Source of the DNA: Firm-13 sp037143795
GTDB lineage: Bacteria; Bacillota; Clostridia; Saccharofermentanales; Saccharofermentanaceae
Reading direction: 5' to 3'
Length of the DNA: 64,000 bases
Assembly: GCA_037143795.1 (NCBI GenBank)
Contig: JBAWXZ010000001.1
Span: 1-64,000, forward strand
The translations under genes and the position numbers were made by a program. Below, in pieces: positions 54,137-61,971 of the stretch (its first letter is position 1; each line of letters opens with the position of its first letter). The notes beneath the pieces were generated by a model. The model was not told where the DNA came from and did not search any database. It saw nothing but the letters and a program-made list of their open reading frames with translations.

Positions 54137-55336
54137 ATGCTTGACAATTCTAACGACTATTTATCGGAACAGGTGAGAGCAATTCCTCCGTCTGCCATAC
54201 GAAGGTTTTTTGATCTGGCGAATGAAATGAAAGGCGAAGTTATTTCGCTTTCCATCGGCGAACCGGATTTCGTCACTCCCTGGCACATACGTGAGGCCGG
54301 CATATATTCCCTTGAACAGGGCTATACGCATTATTCACCGAATCAGGGTTACCTTGAGTTAAGAGAAGCAATAAACGAATATATGATCCGCCGGTTTTCC
54401 CTTTCTTATAACCCGAAGACAGAAATTTTGGTTACAGTCGGCGGCAGTGAGGCCATCGACCTTACAGTACGTGCACTGATCAACCCGGGCGACGAAGTGA
54501 TTATTATTGAGCCGTGTTTTGTGGCTTATAAAGCAACTGTTGTAATGGCAAGGGGTGTACCGGTTATAGTTACAACCACAGCTGACAATAATTTCAAGGT
54601 AAAAGCGGAAGATATTGAAGCTGCAATAACGGATAGGACTAAGCTCCTGATGATCGGATACCCCAATAATCCGACGGGCGCTACTATGTCAAAAGAGGAA
54701 CTTACCTCCATTGCGGCTGTTTTGGAACGTTACCCGCATGTGATGATTCTGTCCGACGAGTTATATTCGGAGTTGTCTTATGACGAAAACGGCCATTGCT
54801 CCCTTGCTTCTTTCCCTGCACTTTATGACCGCACAATTATTGTAAATGGTTTTTCAAAGGCTTTTGCAATGACTGGCTGGCGTATCGGATTTGCATGCGG
54901 ACCCGAGCCTTTTCTGTCTGCGATGAATAAGATTCATCAGTACTGCATCATGAGCTCACCTTCAACGGCACAGTTTGCTGCTATCGAAGCGGCCAGGAAC
55001 GGCGACAAGGACACAAAGGATATGTGTGCTGAGTACAACCGCAGGCGAAGGGTCATTGTTCATGGCTGCAGACAGGCCGGACTGACATGTTTTGAGCCTT
55101 TCGGCGCATTCTATGCTTTTCCGGGCATTCAAGGCCTTGGCATTGATTCAGAAACCTTCTGCGAACGCTTCTTGACAGAAAAGAAAGTCGCTATTGTACC
55201 GGGAAACGCGTTTGGAAATTGCGGGGAAGGCTATGTAAGAATCAGCTATGCCGCTTCAATGGAAAACATAAAAGAAGCAGTTGTTCGACTGACGGAATTT
55301 GTTAACGTCATAAAAAATGAGGGGAAACACAAATAA
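54137..55336 (+). CDS. Class I/II aminotransferase, PLP-dependent
   Basis: About 399 residues, aspartate/aromatic aminotransferase type. SIGEPDF near the N-terminus, YPNNPTGATM, and the PLP lysine in SKAFAMTGWRIGFA are clear. ATG at 54137 is 8 bases after AGAGGGG; the ATG at 54131 is too close. The stop and the prfB start share one base (TAATG). Confidence 0.92.
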   Translation: MLDNSNDYLSEQVRAIPPSAIRRFFDLANEMKGEVISLSIGEPDFVTPWHIREAGIYSLEQGYTHYSPNQGYLELREAINEYMIRRFSLSYNPKTEILVTVGGSEAIDLTVRALINPGDEVIIIEPCFVAYKATVVMARGVPVIVTTTADNNFKVKAEDIEAAITDRTKLLMIGYPNNPTGATMSKEELTSIAAVLERYPHVMILSDELYSELSYDENGHCSLASFPALYDRTIIVNGFSKAFAMTGWRIGFACGPEPFLSAMNKIHQYCIMSSPSTAQFAAIEAARNGDKDTKDMCAEYNRRRRVIVHGCRQAGLTCFEPFGAFYAFPGIQGLGIDSETFCERFLTEKKVAIVPGNAFGNCGEGYVRISYAASMENIKEAVVRLTEFVNVIKNEGKHK

Positions 55337-56445
55337 TGATTGAATTTGATATCTACAGGCTGGAACTTGAAGCAATGCATGAACCGCTTGCACTTCTTAA
55401 AGAGTCCCTTCATATCGGTAATCTGCATGATGAGATTTCAGAACTTGAAGCACGTGCACAGGAGCCGGATTTCTGGGAGAATGTAGAAGGCGCCCAGATA
55501 ACGCAGACACGCATGCGCCAGCTTCAAAAGCGGGTAGATCGTTTCCATAATCTCGAAAGGGAAAGGGAGGACCTTCTTCTTCTCTGTGAGCTGGGTAACG
55601 AGGAGGACGATGCTGAAATTCTATCTGAGATTCAGCAGGGTGTTATTCGATTCCGCCATGATTTTGAAAAAATGCGGCTTGAGACACTTCTGACAGGTGA
55701 ATATGACAAAAATAATGCTATTTTGACTCTGCATGCAGGTGCCGGCGGAACGGAAGCCCAGGATTGGGTTTCCATGCTGTACAGGATGTATAACAGATGG
55801 GCAGAAGCGCACGACTTTACTGTCAAAGAACTTGATTTCCTTGACGGCGATGAAGCCGGAATTAAAAGTGCATCTATCCTGATATCCGGAGATAACGCAT
55901 ATGGCTTTCTTCGTTCGGAGATTGGCGTGCATAGACTGGTCCGCATCTCTCCGTTTGATTCTTCCGGCAGACGGCACACATCCTTTGCTTCCTGTGAAGT
56001 CATTCCTGAGCTTGATGACACAATAAAAATTGTCATCAGAATGGAGGATTTGCGAATTGATACATACCGCGCTTCAGGTAAAGGCGGACAGCATATTAAT
56101 AAAACAGATTCGGCTGTGCGGCTCACACATATCCCGACAGGATGCGTAACATCCTGCCAGTCTGAACGATCCCAGGTGCAGAACAAGGAAACAGCTATGA
56201 CTATGATGAAATCCAAGCTTTTTGCGCTGGCCCAGGCGGCCCATATGGAGAAAATCGAGGACCTCAAAGGAAACCAGATGGATATTGCATGGGGAAGCCA
56301 GATCCGTTCTTACGTTTTTTGCCCATATACAATGGTTAAGGATCACAGGACCGGATATGAAGTAGTTGATGTCGACAGTGTCATGGATGGTGAACTGGAC
56401 GGGTTTATCAATGCGTTTCTTTCCGGAATGCAGATAGAAAAGTAA
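55336..56445 (+). CDS. prfB: Peptide chain release factor 2
   Basis: Terminates translation at UGA and UAA. A 369-residue RF2 with the codon-recognition SPF motif (205-207), the GGQ motif (250-252 in SGKGGQHINKTDSA) and an N-terminal coiled coil. The reading frame is continuous through the region around codon 25 where most bacteria have an in-frame UGA and a +1 frameshift, so the usual autoregulation is absent. The ATG overlaps the aminotransferase stop. A terminator follows. Confidence 0.95.
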   Translation: MIEFDIYRLELEAMHEPLALLKESLHIGNLHDEISELEARAQEPDFWENVEGAQITQTRMRQLQKRVDRFHNLEREREDLLLLCELGNEEDDAEILSEIQQGVIRFRHDFEKMRLETLLTGEYDKNNAILTLHAGAGGTEAQDWVSMLYRMYNRWAEAHDFTVKELDFLDGDEAGIKSASILISGDNAYGFLRSEIGVHRLVRISPFDSSGRRHTSFASCEVIPELDDTIKIVIRMEDLRIDTYRASGKGGQHINKTDSAVRLTHIPTGCVTSCQSERSQVQNKETAMTMMKSKLFALAQAAHMEKIEDLKGNQMDIAWGSQIRSYVFCPYTMVKDHRTGYEVVDVDSVMDGELDGFINAFLSGMQIEK

Positions 56446-56470
56446 TAATTAATTACCGAATAAGCATATA

Positions 56471-56505
56471 AAAAGGGCGGAATCATTGAAGATTCCGCCC
56501 TTTTC
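56471..56505. terminator. Terminator of prfB, also serving the convergent gene
   Basis: AAAAGGGCGGAATC pairs perfectly with GATTCCGCCCTTTT (14 bases) across a six-base loop. A and T runs on the two sides make it bidirectional. Confidence 0.95.
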
Positions 56506-56526
56506 TTATGTTGCGCCCGGGTAATA

Positions 56527-58059
56527 TCAGCTATAACATTTGACATAATATTTGATTGAGTATTTTCCGATATCGCTGCCGCTGGATTTTGCGGTAATTG
56601 CAACTGTCTTCGTTTCCGTTTTGATAATGACATCAGTGCTGACCGGCGTCCCAATAAATGAATTTGATTTGTCCGGATCTGCAGTAAATGTAAAATCAGG
56701 GCTGGTGACTTCCGATATTTTGATATTAGAGGTAGTAAAAGCAATTGTGATATATTCTACACCATCATAAAGAGAGACGTCACTGGTCCCCAGATTTTTG
56801 AAAAGAATGTTGAAAGTAGCTGTATCACCGTTTGATTTACCGTCAGCAATCGTTGTTGAAAACCCTGAAGGGATCATTGCGGACGAAGTATTCGCGGCTG
56901 TAGTTGACTTCGTTGTTTCAGCGGCGGTAGTTTCCTGGGCTGCGGCTGTGGTTTCCTGTGTTGCGGCAGTAGTGGCAGTCGATTCCGGTTTTGTCGCTGC
57001 AGATGTGGTTTCTTGAGATGCTGCTTTCGTTTCGGTAGCTGCTGCCGCGGCTGTTGGAGCGGCAGTGGTTGTTGAGGTTGTTGACTTAGAATCTGAAGAC
57101 GAACCAAACAAGCTGGAAAAGGTGCTGTCAAAATTGGTGTTATTCCATAATGAAAATACAGCAACCAATACAGTTATCATAAGAAGCAGGATCAGAAGCG
57201 GCATGTGGCTCTGCGTCCTGGACCTTTTAGTTTTGATTTCGACCTGGCCGAGAGGCGCAATGTTGCCCATCTGCTGCGCGGCCGTATAACTGGCACCAGG
57301 GCGTACTGTAGGGGGAACCGCTGCAGGTGTGCTGCCTGATTTTGAAGTTGAAGGGTCGGCTTTGTTTTTGTTTTTCGAAAATACCTGCGGAATATCATAT
57401 GCCGGTTCGAGTGATGCTTCGTATGTTGAATCGAACGGCTTGAAAATGGGTATCCCGATCTCGGAATACAACACATCTGACTGCACATTCATATTCCCGG
57501 ATTGATCAGGCTGTTCATTGTCCTGCGCCTGCATACCGTTATGCGAGGAAGAACTGTCAGAATCCGCAGAATCATTCACAATATTGTCAGATCGATCCGA
57601 ATATTTTTCTCGAACACCCTCAGATACCGTTTGCATAGTATCGTTTGCTTTGAAAGACAGAAAAAGAGGAAAAGCAGAGTCGCCTTCATCCGCATCTGCA
57701 TTCTCATCTGCATCCGTGTCTGCTGAATCAGTATTATCAACTGATTCAGCAGGCTCTGTCGGATCTTCATACGGTGAATTCAGATTATTCGAAAAAAGAG
57801 ATTCAGGCTGCAAAGAAGTATGTTCAGAAGAAAAACCCGAGTTCTCATCAGGGTCCTTTGCCTCAAAGTCGGGAAGTGAATCTTCTTCAGAATGAAAAAG
57901 TGAAATGTTATCATTCAATGAGTTGTTCTGTGATGACTGGAAAACGGAGCCTGATTCATTTTCTGAAGAGACCGGATTTTCCGGCAGACCTAGACTGCGT
58001 TTCTCTTCCAGAATGCGCTTGCGAAGAATATCCTTTGCTTCGGAGTGATTCTCATTCAT
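56527..58059 (-). CDS. Single-pass membrane protein with acidic cytoplasmic and Thr/Ala-rich outer regions
   Basis: A 510-residue protein. Residues about 1-265 are acidic, Ser/Asp-rich and low in complexity. One membrane helix (about 285-305, MPLLILLLMITVLVAVFSLW) separates them from a Thr/Ala/Glu linker (about 325-400, repeated ETTAAA-like units) and a C-terminal beta-rich domain (about 405-510). The linker probably crosses the cell wall. No family recognised. GGAGGT lies 11 bases before the ATG. Monocistronic. Confidence 0.75.
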   Translation of the reverse strand: MNENHSEAKDILRKRILEEKRSLGLPENPVSSENESGSVFQSSQNNSLNDNISLFHSEEDSLPDFEAKDPDENSGFSSEHTSLQPESLFSNNLNSPYEDPTEPAESVDNTDSADTDADENADADEGDSAFPLFLSFKANDTMQTVSEGVREKYSDRSDNIVNDSADSDSSSSHNGMQAQDNEQPDQSGNMNVQSDVLYSEIGIPIFKPFDSTYEASLEPAYDIPQVFSKNKNKADPSTSKSGSTPAAVPPTVRPGASYTAAQQMGNIAPLGQVEIKTKRSRTQSHMPLLILLLMITVLVAVFSLWNNTNFDSTFSSLFGSSSDSKSTTSTTTAAPTAAAAATETKAASQETTSAATKPESTATTAATQETTAAAQETTAAETTKSTTAANTSSAMIPSGFSTTIADGKSNGDTATFNILFKNLGTSDVSLYDGVEYITIAFTTSNIKISEVTSPDFTFTADPDKSNSFIGTPVSTDVIIKTETKTVAITAKSSGSDIGKYSIKYYVKCYS

Positions 58060-58272
58060 ACTTCTGCTGTTACCTCCAATATATCATTTCTGCCAGATCT
58101 ATATTTTAACCTATAATAATCGTAAATAGCGACAGATAAATGTTACAGCCAAAAAGTAAATACTGCAATATCAACAAATGGATACAATACAAAGAAACAT
58201 AAAAATAATACGAAATAATTATTAACAGGAAACAAAACCAACAAAAAATATATGCGAATTTGCATTTGGTGT

Positions 58273-58301
58273 TTGACATGCGGCATTCGTCGTGCTACTA
58301 T
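58273..58301 (+). promoter_or_regulatory. Sigma-A promoter of the tRNA-Leu/fMet unit
   Basis: Perfect TTGACA at 58273-58278, a 17-base spacer, TACTAT at 58296-58301. Confidence 0.85.
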
Positions 58302-58327
58302 ATCTAAGCACCTAAGCGGGAGAACAA

Positions 58328-58414
58328 GCTCGTGTGGCGGAATCGGCAGACGCAACGGACTTAAAATCCGTCGGGGTAATTCCCGTACCGGTTCAAGTCC
58401 GGTCACGAGCACCA
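58328..58414 (+). tRNA. tRNA-Leu (anticodon TAA)
   Basis: An 87-base class II tRNA with long variable arm and encoded CCA. Acceptor GCTCGTG/CACGAGC; anticodon loop CTTAAAA. Confidence 0.95.
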
Positions 58415-58461
58415 CAATATCTTGTGTGGTTCAATCGATAAACGGTGCAGCAATATGATAT

Positions 58462-58538
58462 CGCGGAGTGGAGCAGTTGGTAGCTTGTCGGGCTCATAAC
58501 CCGAAGGTCGTGTGGTTCGAGTCCCACCTCCGCAACCA
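58462..58538 (+). tRNA. Initiator tRNA-fMet (anticodon CAT)
   Basis: A 77-base cloverleaf with CCA. The unpaired first C/A of the acceptor (CGCGGAG/CTCCGCA) and the three G-C pairs at the base of the anticodon stem (TCGGG/CCCGA) mark it as the initiator. Confidence 0.94.
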
Positions 58539-58543
58539 TTAAG

Positions 58544-58580
58544 AAAGTCTGGAAGCATTCGTGTTTCCGGACTTTTTTCT
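58544..58580 (+). terminator. Terminator of the tRNA-Leu/fMet unit
   Basis: AAGTCTGGAA pairs with TTCCGGACTT (one T.G) across a loop of about ten bases, then TTTTTCTTTT. Confidence 0.88.
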
Positions 58581-58757
58581 TTTCTCATTTTTCCTGTCAG
58601 ACATGAATACGATATGATTGGAATCGCAAACAGTACAGTGATTTTTGTTTTGTTTGTAAATTTATCATTTCACTTTCATAAGTCATTAAAATGATTTTCG
58701 TATTCGCCGAATTGTAATTGTTGGTTTTGAAATGAAAATCGCTTGTGAAATTGTGTG

Positions 58758-58785
58758 TTGAAAGTGCACTGAAATGGATTATAAT
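58758..58785 (+). promoter_or_regulatory. Sigma-A promoter of the small membrane protein gene
   Basis: TTGAAA at 58758-58763, a 16-base spacer, perfect TATAAT at 58780-58785. It leaves an AT-rich leader of about 155 bases. Between the tRNA terminator and this promoter (58581-58757) I see nothing else. Confidence 0.7.
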
Positions 58786-58946
58786 TTACTGCATGATTGG
58801 TTAAAATGCACAAATGACATTTTTCATATGAATAGTTATACTGAAAACAACTAATTATTTGAAACCGTAAGAATTTCAAAGTTGCAGGAAATTGAATGTT
58901 TACAAATATATCAGAAGTTTCACAATTACAGTGGGGGGAAGATATT

Positions 58947-59117
58947 ATGTCGTCAATTGATTTGAATTATTCTATTGATACGGAAGAAAGCAAAGCTGAT
59001 AATCAAAAAGAAATGGAAAAAAGAGATGATAGAAGAGAACAGCTTACAAGGATACTTATGGTGCTTTCTTTGTTTATCATGCTTTTCATAATGATTGTTG
59101 CAGTAATCGCGAATTAA
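58947..59117 (+). CDS. Small single-pass membrane protein
   Basis: A 56-residue protein with a charged N-terminal half (many Glu, Asp, Lys and Arg) and a C-terminal helix (ILMVLSLFIMLFIMIVAVIA). Function unknown. Start chosen at the ATG 6 bases after GGGGGGAAG rather than the upstream ATG at 58896, which has no site. It has its own promoter and terminator. Confidence 0.7.
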   Translation: MSSIDLNYSIDTEESKADNQKEMEKRDDRREQLTRILMVLSLFIMLFIMIVAVIAN

Positions 59118-59151
59118 TGGATTTGTTGCTTCAATAAATATATAATTTAAG

Positions 59152-59181
59152 CCTGTAACATTAATGCTGCAGGTTTTTTTT
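59152..59181 (+). terminator. Terminator of the small membrane protein gene
   Basis: CCTGTA pairs with TGCAGG, followed by eight T residues. Confidence 0.7.
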
Positions 59182-59218
59182 GTTTTCTATTGTTCATGAT
59201 AGAAGGAAGTGGCATATT

Positions 59219-59638
59219 GTGGGTAATCATATGATACAGGTAACAGCTGCAATTATTGAGAGAGATGATCAAATTCTTATCTGTCAAAGGAGCGGCGGAG
59301 GCAGCTGTGCATTTCATTGGGAATTTCCAGGCGGGAAGCTCGAACCGGACGAGACCAGGGAGGAATGCCTCGTCCGCGAATGTAAAGAAGAGCTAGGCGT
59401 TGATATCGGAATTGTGGAAATCTATAAGGAAACCATCTATCGGTACCCTGATAACGAGATCTCATTTACTTTTTTTAAAGCTGCCATTATCAGCGGTGAT
59501 ATTTGTATGAACATACATAAGGATATCCGTTGGGTAGAACGCAGTCAGATGAAAGATTTTGTATTCTGTCCGGCTGATGTTCCGATCGCTGAGCAGTTGT
59601 GCAAAGATATAATCGAAAACTCACTTCAGCACAATTAG
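59219..59638 (+). CDS. Nudix hydrolase (MutT/8-oxo-dGTPase-like)
   Basis: A 139-residue Nudix enzyme with a full Nudix box (GGKLEPDETREECLVREC then KEELG, about residues 41-63). This subgroup resembles MutT, which removes oxidised dGTP. GTG at 59219 follows AAGGAAGTGG by 6 bases and is preferred over the ATG at 59231. The oxidative-damage repair gene msrAB follows, but with its own ribosome site and a 66-base gap. Confidence 0.88.
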   Translation: MGNHMIQVTAAIIERDDQILICQRSGGGSCAFHWEFPGGKLEPDETREECLVRECKEELGVDIGIVEIYKETIYRYPDNEISFTFFKAAIISGDICMNIHKDIRWVERSQMKDFVFCPADVPIAEQLCKDIIENSLQHN

Positions 59639-59704
59639 TTTATAATAGAGTCATGATGTTATATATTTATCTGAATATTTACGTGTTTTTCGGGAGGTGT
59701 AATT

Positions 59705-60655
59705 ATGGCTAAGATTTATTTGGCAGGCGGATGTTTTTGGGGCCTTGAAAAATACATGTCGGGCATCAGGGGGGTTACGTCGACGCAGGTCGGATATGCG
59801 AACGGAAATGCCGCGCAACCTACATACGAAGATGTTTGTAACCGTAATACCGGTCACGCCGAGACTGTTAAGGTCCAGTATGATCCCGGCATACTCTCGC
59901 TTCCCTTTTTACTGAATTTGTTTTTTGATGCTATAGATCCGACATCTTTGAATCGACAGGGCGGAGATCGCGGCACGCAGTACCGCTCGGGTATTTTTTA
60001 CTCGGAGCCGTTGGATATACCGATAATTGAAAAGTCATTATCCGAATTGCAGAAGCGATATGATAAACCTATTGCAGTATTGGTTGAGCCTCTTCTGAAT
60101 TTCTATCCTGCAGAAGAATATCACCAAAAATATCTGGATAAGAACCCCAACGGTTATTGCCATATCGGGCGGGATAAGTTTGAAAAAGCAGCAGGAGCGG
60201 TTGTGAATCCTGCAGATTATGCTCTTCCTGACCTGACGTCACTGCAAAAAGTTTTGAGCGACTCACAGTACAAAGTCACTCAAAAAGGCGATACTGAACC
60301 GCCCTTCCAAAATGAATTCTGGAATTATTACCAGTCCGGAATTTATGTTGATATAACAACGGGAGAGCCGCTGTTTTCATCTTCCGATAAATTCGAATCG
60401 GGTTGCGGGTGGCCGAGTTTTTCAAAACCGATCGATCCTAATGTTATCAGGGAAAAAATAGATACATCTCATAATACGGTTCGTACAGAGGTGAAAAGTC
60501 GTGTTGGGGAGGCTCATCTGGGTCATGTTTTCCAGGATGGACCAATGAAGACAGGCGGACAGCGCTATTGCATCAACAGCGCTGCGCTGCGGTTTATTCC
60601 AAAGAACCAAATGGAAGAAGAAGGTTATGGGTATTTAATCAACCTGGTGATATGA
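59705..60655 (+). CDS. msrAB: Bifunctional methionine sulfoxide reductase MsrA-MsrB
   Basis: Repairs oxidised methionine in proteins. The 316 residues fuse MsrA (catalytic GCFWGLEKYM near residue 9, then GDRGTQYRSGIFY) to MsrB (about 180-316, with FESGCGWPSFSKP, EAHLGHVF and RYCINSAALRF carrying the catalytic Cys). CGGGAGGT precedes the ATG. No signal peptide, so cytoplasmic. Confidence 0.94.
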   Translation: MAKIYLAGGCFWGLEKYMSGIRGVTSTQVGYANGNAAQPTYEDVCNRNTGHAETVKVQYDPGILSLPFLLNLFFDAIDPTSLNRQGGDRGTQYRSGIFYSEPLDIPIIEKSLSELQKRYDKPIAVLVEPLLNFYPAEEYHQKYLDKNPNGYCHIGRDKFEKAAGAVVNPADYALPDLTSLQKVLSDSQYKVTQKGDTEPPFQNEFWNYYQSGIYVDITTGEPLFSSSDKFESGCGWPSFSKPIDPNVIREKIDTSHNTVRTEVKSRVGEAHLGHVFQDGPMKTGGQRYCINSAALRFIPKNQMEEEGYGYLINLVI

Positions 60656-60678
60656 ATATAATCCGCGGAGGATTGTTA

Positions 60679-60705
60679 ATGCCTTCCTGTTATGTAAAAG
60701 GATAG
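60679..60705 (+). other. Possible eight-codon leader ORF before crcB
   Basis: ATG at 60679 lies 7 bases after CGGAGG and opens a frame of eight codons ending TAG at 60703-60705, just before the crcB start. The crcB ribosome site (AAAAGGAT) lies inside it, so translation could be coupled. May be chance. Confidence 0.3.
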
Positions 60706-60711
60706 AAATCA

Positions 60712-61143
60712 ATGAAAAAATATTTATTTGTCGCTGTTTTTGCTTGTTTTGGAGCGATAATCAGGTTTTTATTGGAGTCTGTCCAAATAAACGCCCATTT
60801 ATTTGATTTTCCTGTTAATACGCTGCTGATTAATGTGGCCGGCAGTTTTGTATTATGCCTGATCCTGACAATTGGATTTGACGTATGGAAAATAGATGCG
60901 GATCTGAAGCAAGGCTTAACTACAGGATTTATAGGAGCATTCACGACATTTTCAACATTTTGTAAAGAGACGGTTTTGTTGATGCAGCAAAATAAATTGT
61001 TTGTTGCGGGAACATATATTGCTGCTTCGCTGGCACTCGGAATCCTGGCAGCTTTCGCAGGCTGCTTACTGGGGGATAGAATAAACCACTCTTTCAGAAA
61101 AAGGATAGTTATGACGGATGAAAGGGAAGGGGACACGCAGTAA
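60712..61143 (+). CDS. crcB: Fluc/CrcB fluoride channel, first subunit
   Basis: A 143-residue four-helix fluoride exporter subunit. FGAIIRFLLES, NTLLINVAGSFVLC, and GLTTGFIGAFTTFSTFCKE contain the family's Asn and Phe/Thr/Ser pore residues. The second subunit is encoded directly downstream (TAATG overlap), which points to a heterodimer. No fluoride riboswitch is visible upstream. Confidence 0.92.
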   Translation: MKKYLFVAVFACFGAIIRFLLESVQINAHLFDFPVNTLLINVAGSFVLCLILTIGFDVWKIDADLKQGLTTGFIGAFTTFSTFCKETVLLMQQNKLFVAGTYIAASLALGILAAFAGCLLGDRINHSFRKRIVMTDEREGDTQ

Positions 61144-61496
61144 TGGATATATTGCTGGTTGGCATTGGCGGCGCATTCGGTGGAACCCTGCGGTTTTTTC
61201 TTGGAAAATTTATTTCGGAAAGATCTCGAAGAGTATTCCCGGTCGCTACTTTCCTGATTAATATTTCCGGTGCGTTTCTACTTGGTGCATTGTATTCCGC
61301 CCAAGTCGACAACCGTATGTATATGCTTTTAGGCGATGGCTTCCTTGGAGCTTATACTACTTTTTCAACATTTATGTATGAAGGTTTTTCAATATTCAGG
61401 GATAATGCACGGGCGGACGCGATAATTTATGTTTTTGGCACTGTTCTGATAGGGATTACCGGTTTTTTTGCCGGATATATAATAGGGAAATATTAG
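61143..61496 (+). CDS. crcB: Fluc/CrcB fluoride channel, second subunit
   Basis: A 117-residue Fluc subunit: GGAFGGTLRFFLGKF, FLINISGAFLLG, and GAYTTFSTFMYEGF. It lacks the charged C-terminal extension of the first copy. Overlaps the first subunit's stop by one base and is translationally coupled to it. Confidence 0.92.
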   Translation: MDILLVGIGGAFGGTLRFFLGKFISERSRRVFPVATFLINISGAFLLGALYSAQVDNRMYMLLGDGFLGAYTTFSTFMYEGFSIFRDNARADAIIYVFGTVLIGITGFFAGYIIGKY

Positions 61497-61562
61497 AAAA
61501 ATGTATAATTTGTGTACGGAATTTATTGTTTTGTGCTAAAATAAAAGTGGAAACAAAAAAGA

Positions 61563-61594
61563 AAATCCTGTTAATTAAAATATTGACAGGATTT
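61563..61594 (+). promoter_or_regulatory. AT-rich hairpin before the HPr-like gene
   Basis: AAATCCTGT at 61563-61571 pairs perfectly with ACAGGATTT at 61586-61594. There is no T run after it, so it is a poor terminator; it may be a leader structure. A possible extended -10 box (TGCTAAAAT) lies upstream, ending near 61542. Confidence 0.4.
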
Positions 61595-61624
61595 ACATGA
61601 TTAATTATGCAGAGGAGAATGTTT

Positions 61625-61855
61625 ATGATTTCTAAAAAAATAATCCGCAGTATTTCAGAGTTACAGGCTATTCAGAACATGGCAGTCAGCTGTAATGAGG
61701 ATGTTGGTATTCACTCTTTGGACAGCCTGACAATTGTTGACGCAAAGTCATTCATCGGGTTGTTCGCATTGGATTTTTCTCAGCCGGTTCTGATCGTTTC
61801 CGAGTCACAGGCTTTTCACAAGTCAATCCGTGATATCGGCGAAGATGTTGAATAA
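61625..61855 (+). CDS. HPr-like protein without the phosphorylatable His
   Basis: A 76-residue protein with the HPr fold pattern: SLTIVDAKSFIGLFALDFSQPVLI in the second half matches HPr, where the helix after VDAKSI-like sequence is typical. The active-site histidine region (LHARPA in HPr) reads ELQAIQNMA, so it cannot act as a phosphocarrier. ATG at 61625 follows AGAGGAGA. Its own terminator follows. Likely regulatory; function unknown. Confidence 0.7.
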   Translation: MISKKIIRSISELQAIQNMAVSCNEDVGIHSLDSLTIVDAKSFIGLFALDFSQPVLIVSESQAFHKSIRDIGEDVE

Positions 61856-61909
61856 GCAGGGATAACCTATACTGCCTGAAGAAGTGAATCAATATATGTT
61901 TTGATTCGT

Positions 61910-61942
61910 ACAGTACGGACTTTTGTCCGTACTGTTTTTTTT
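61910..61942. terminator. Terminator of the HPr-like gene, facing the MscS gene
   Basis: ACAGTACGGAC pairs with CCGTACTGT (nine or more bases) around a short loop, then a T run. Confidence 0.9.
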
Positions 61943-61971
61943 AGCATTTTTCAAATTTATCAGACAAGGGG

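Noticed and set aside
55632..56267. A 211-codon minus-strand frame opposite prfB
   Set aside because: Shadow of the conserved RF2 sequence; no ribosome site or known motif.
60656..60711. Fluoride riboswitch before crcB
   Set aside because: The 56-base gap is too short and lacks the conserved pseudoknot sequence.
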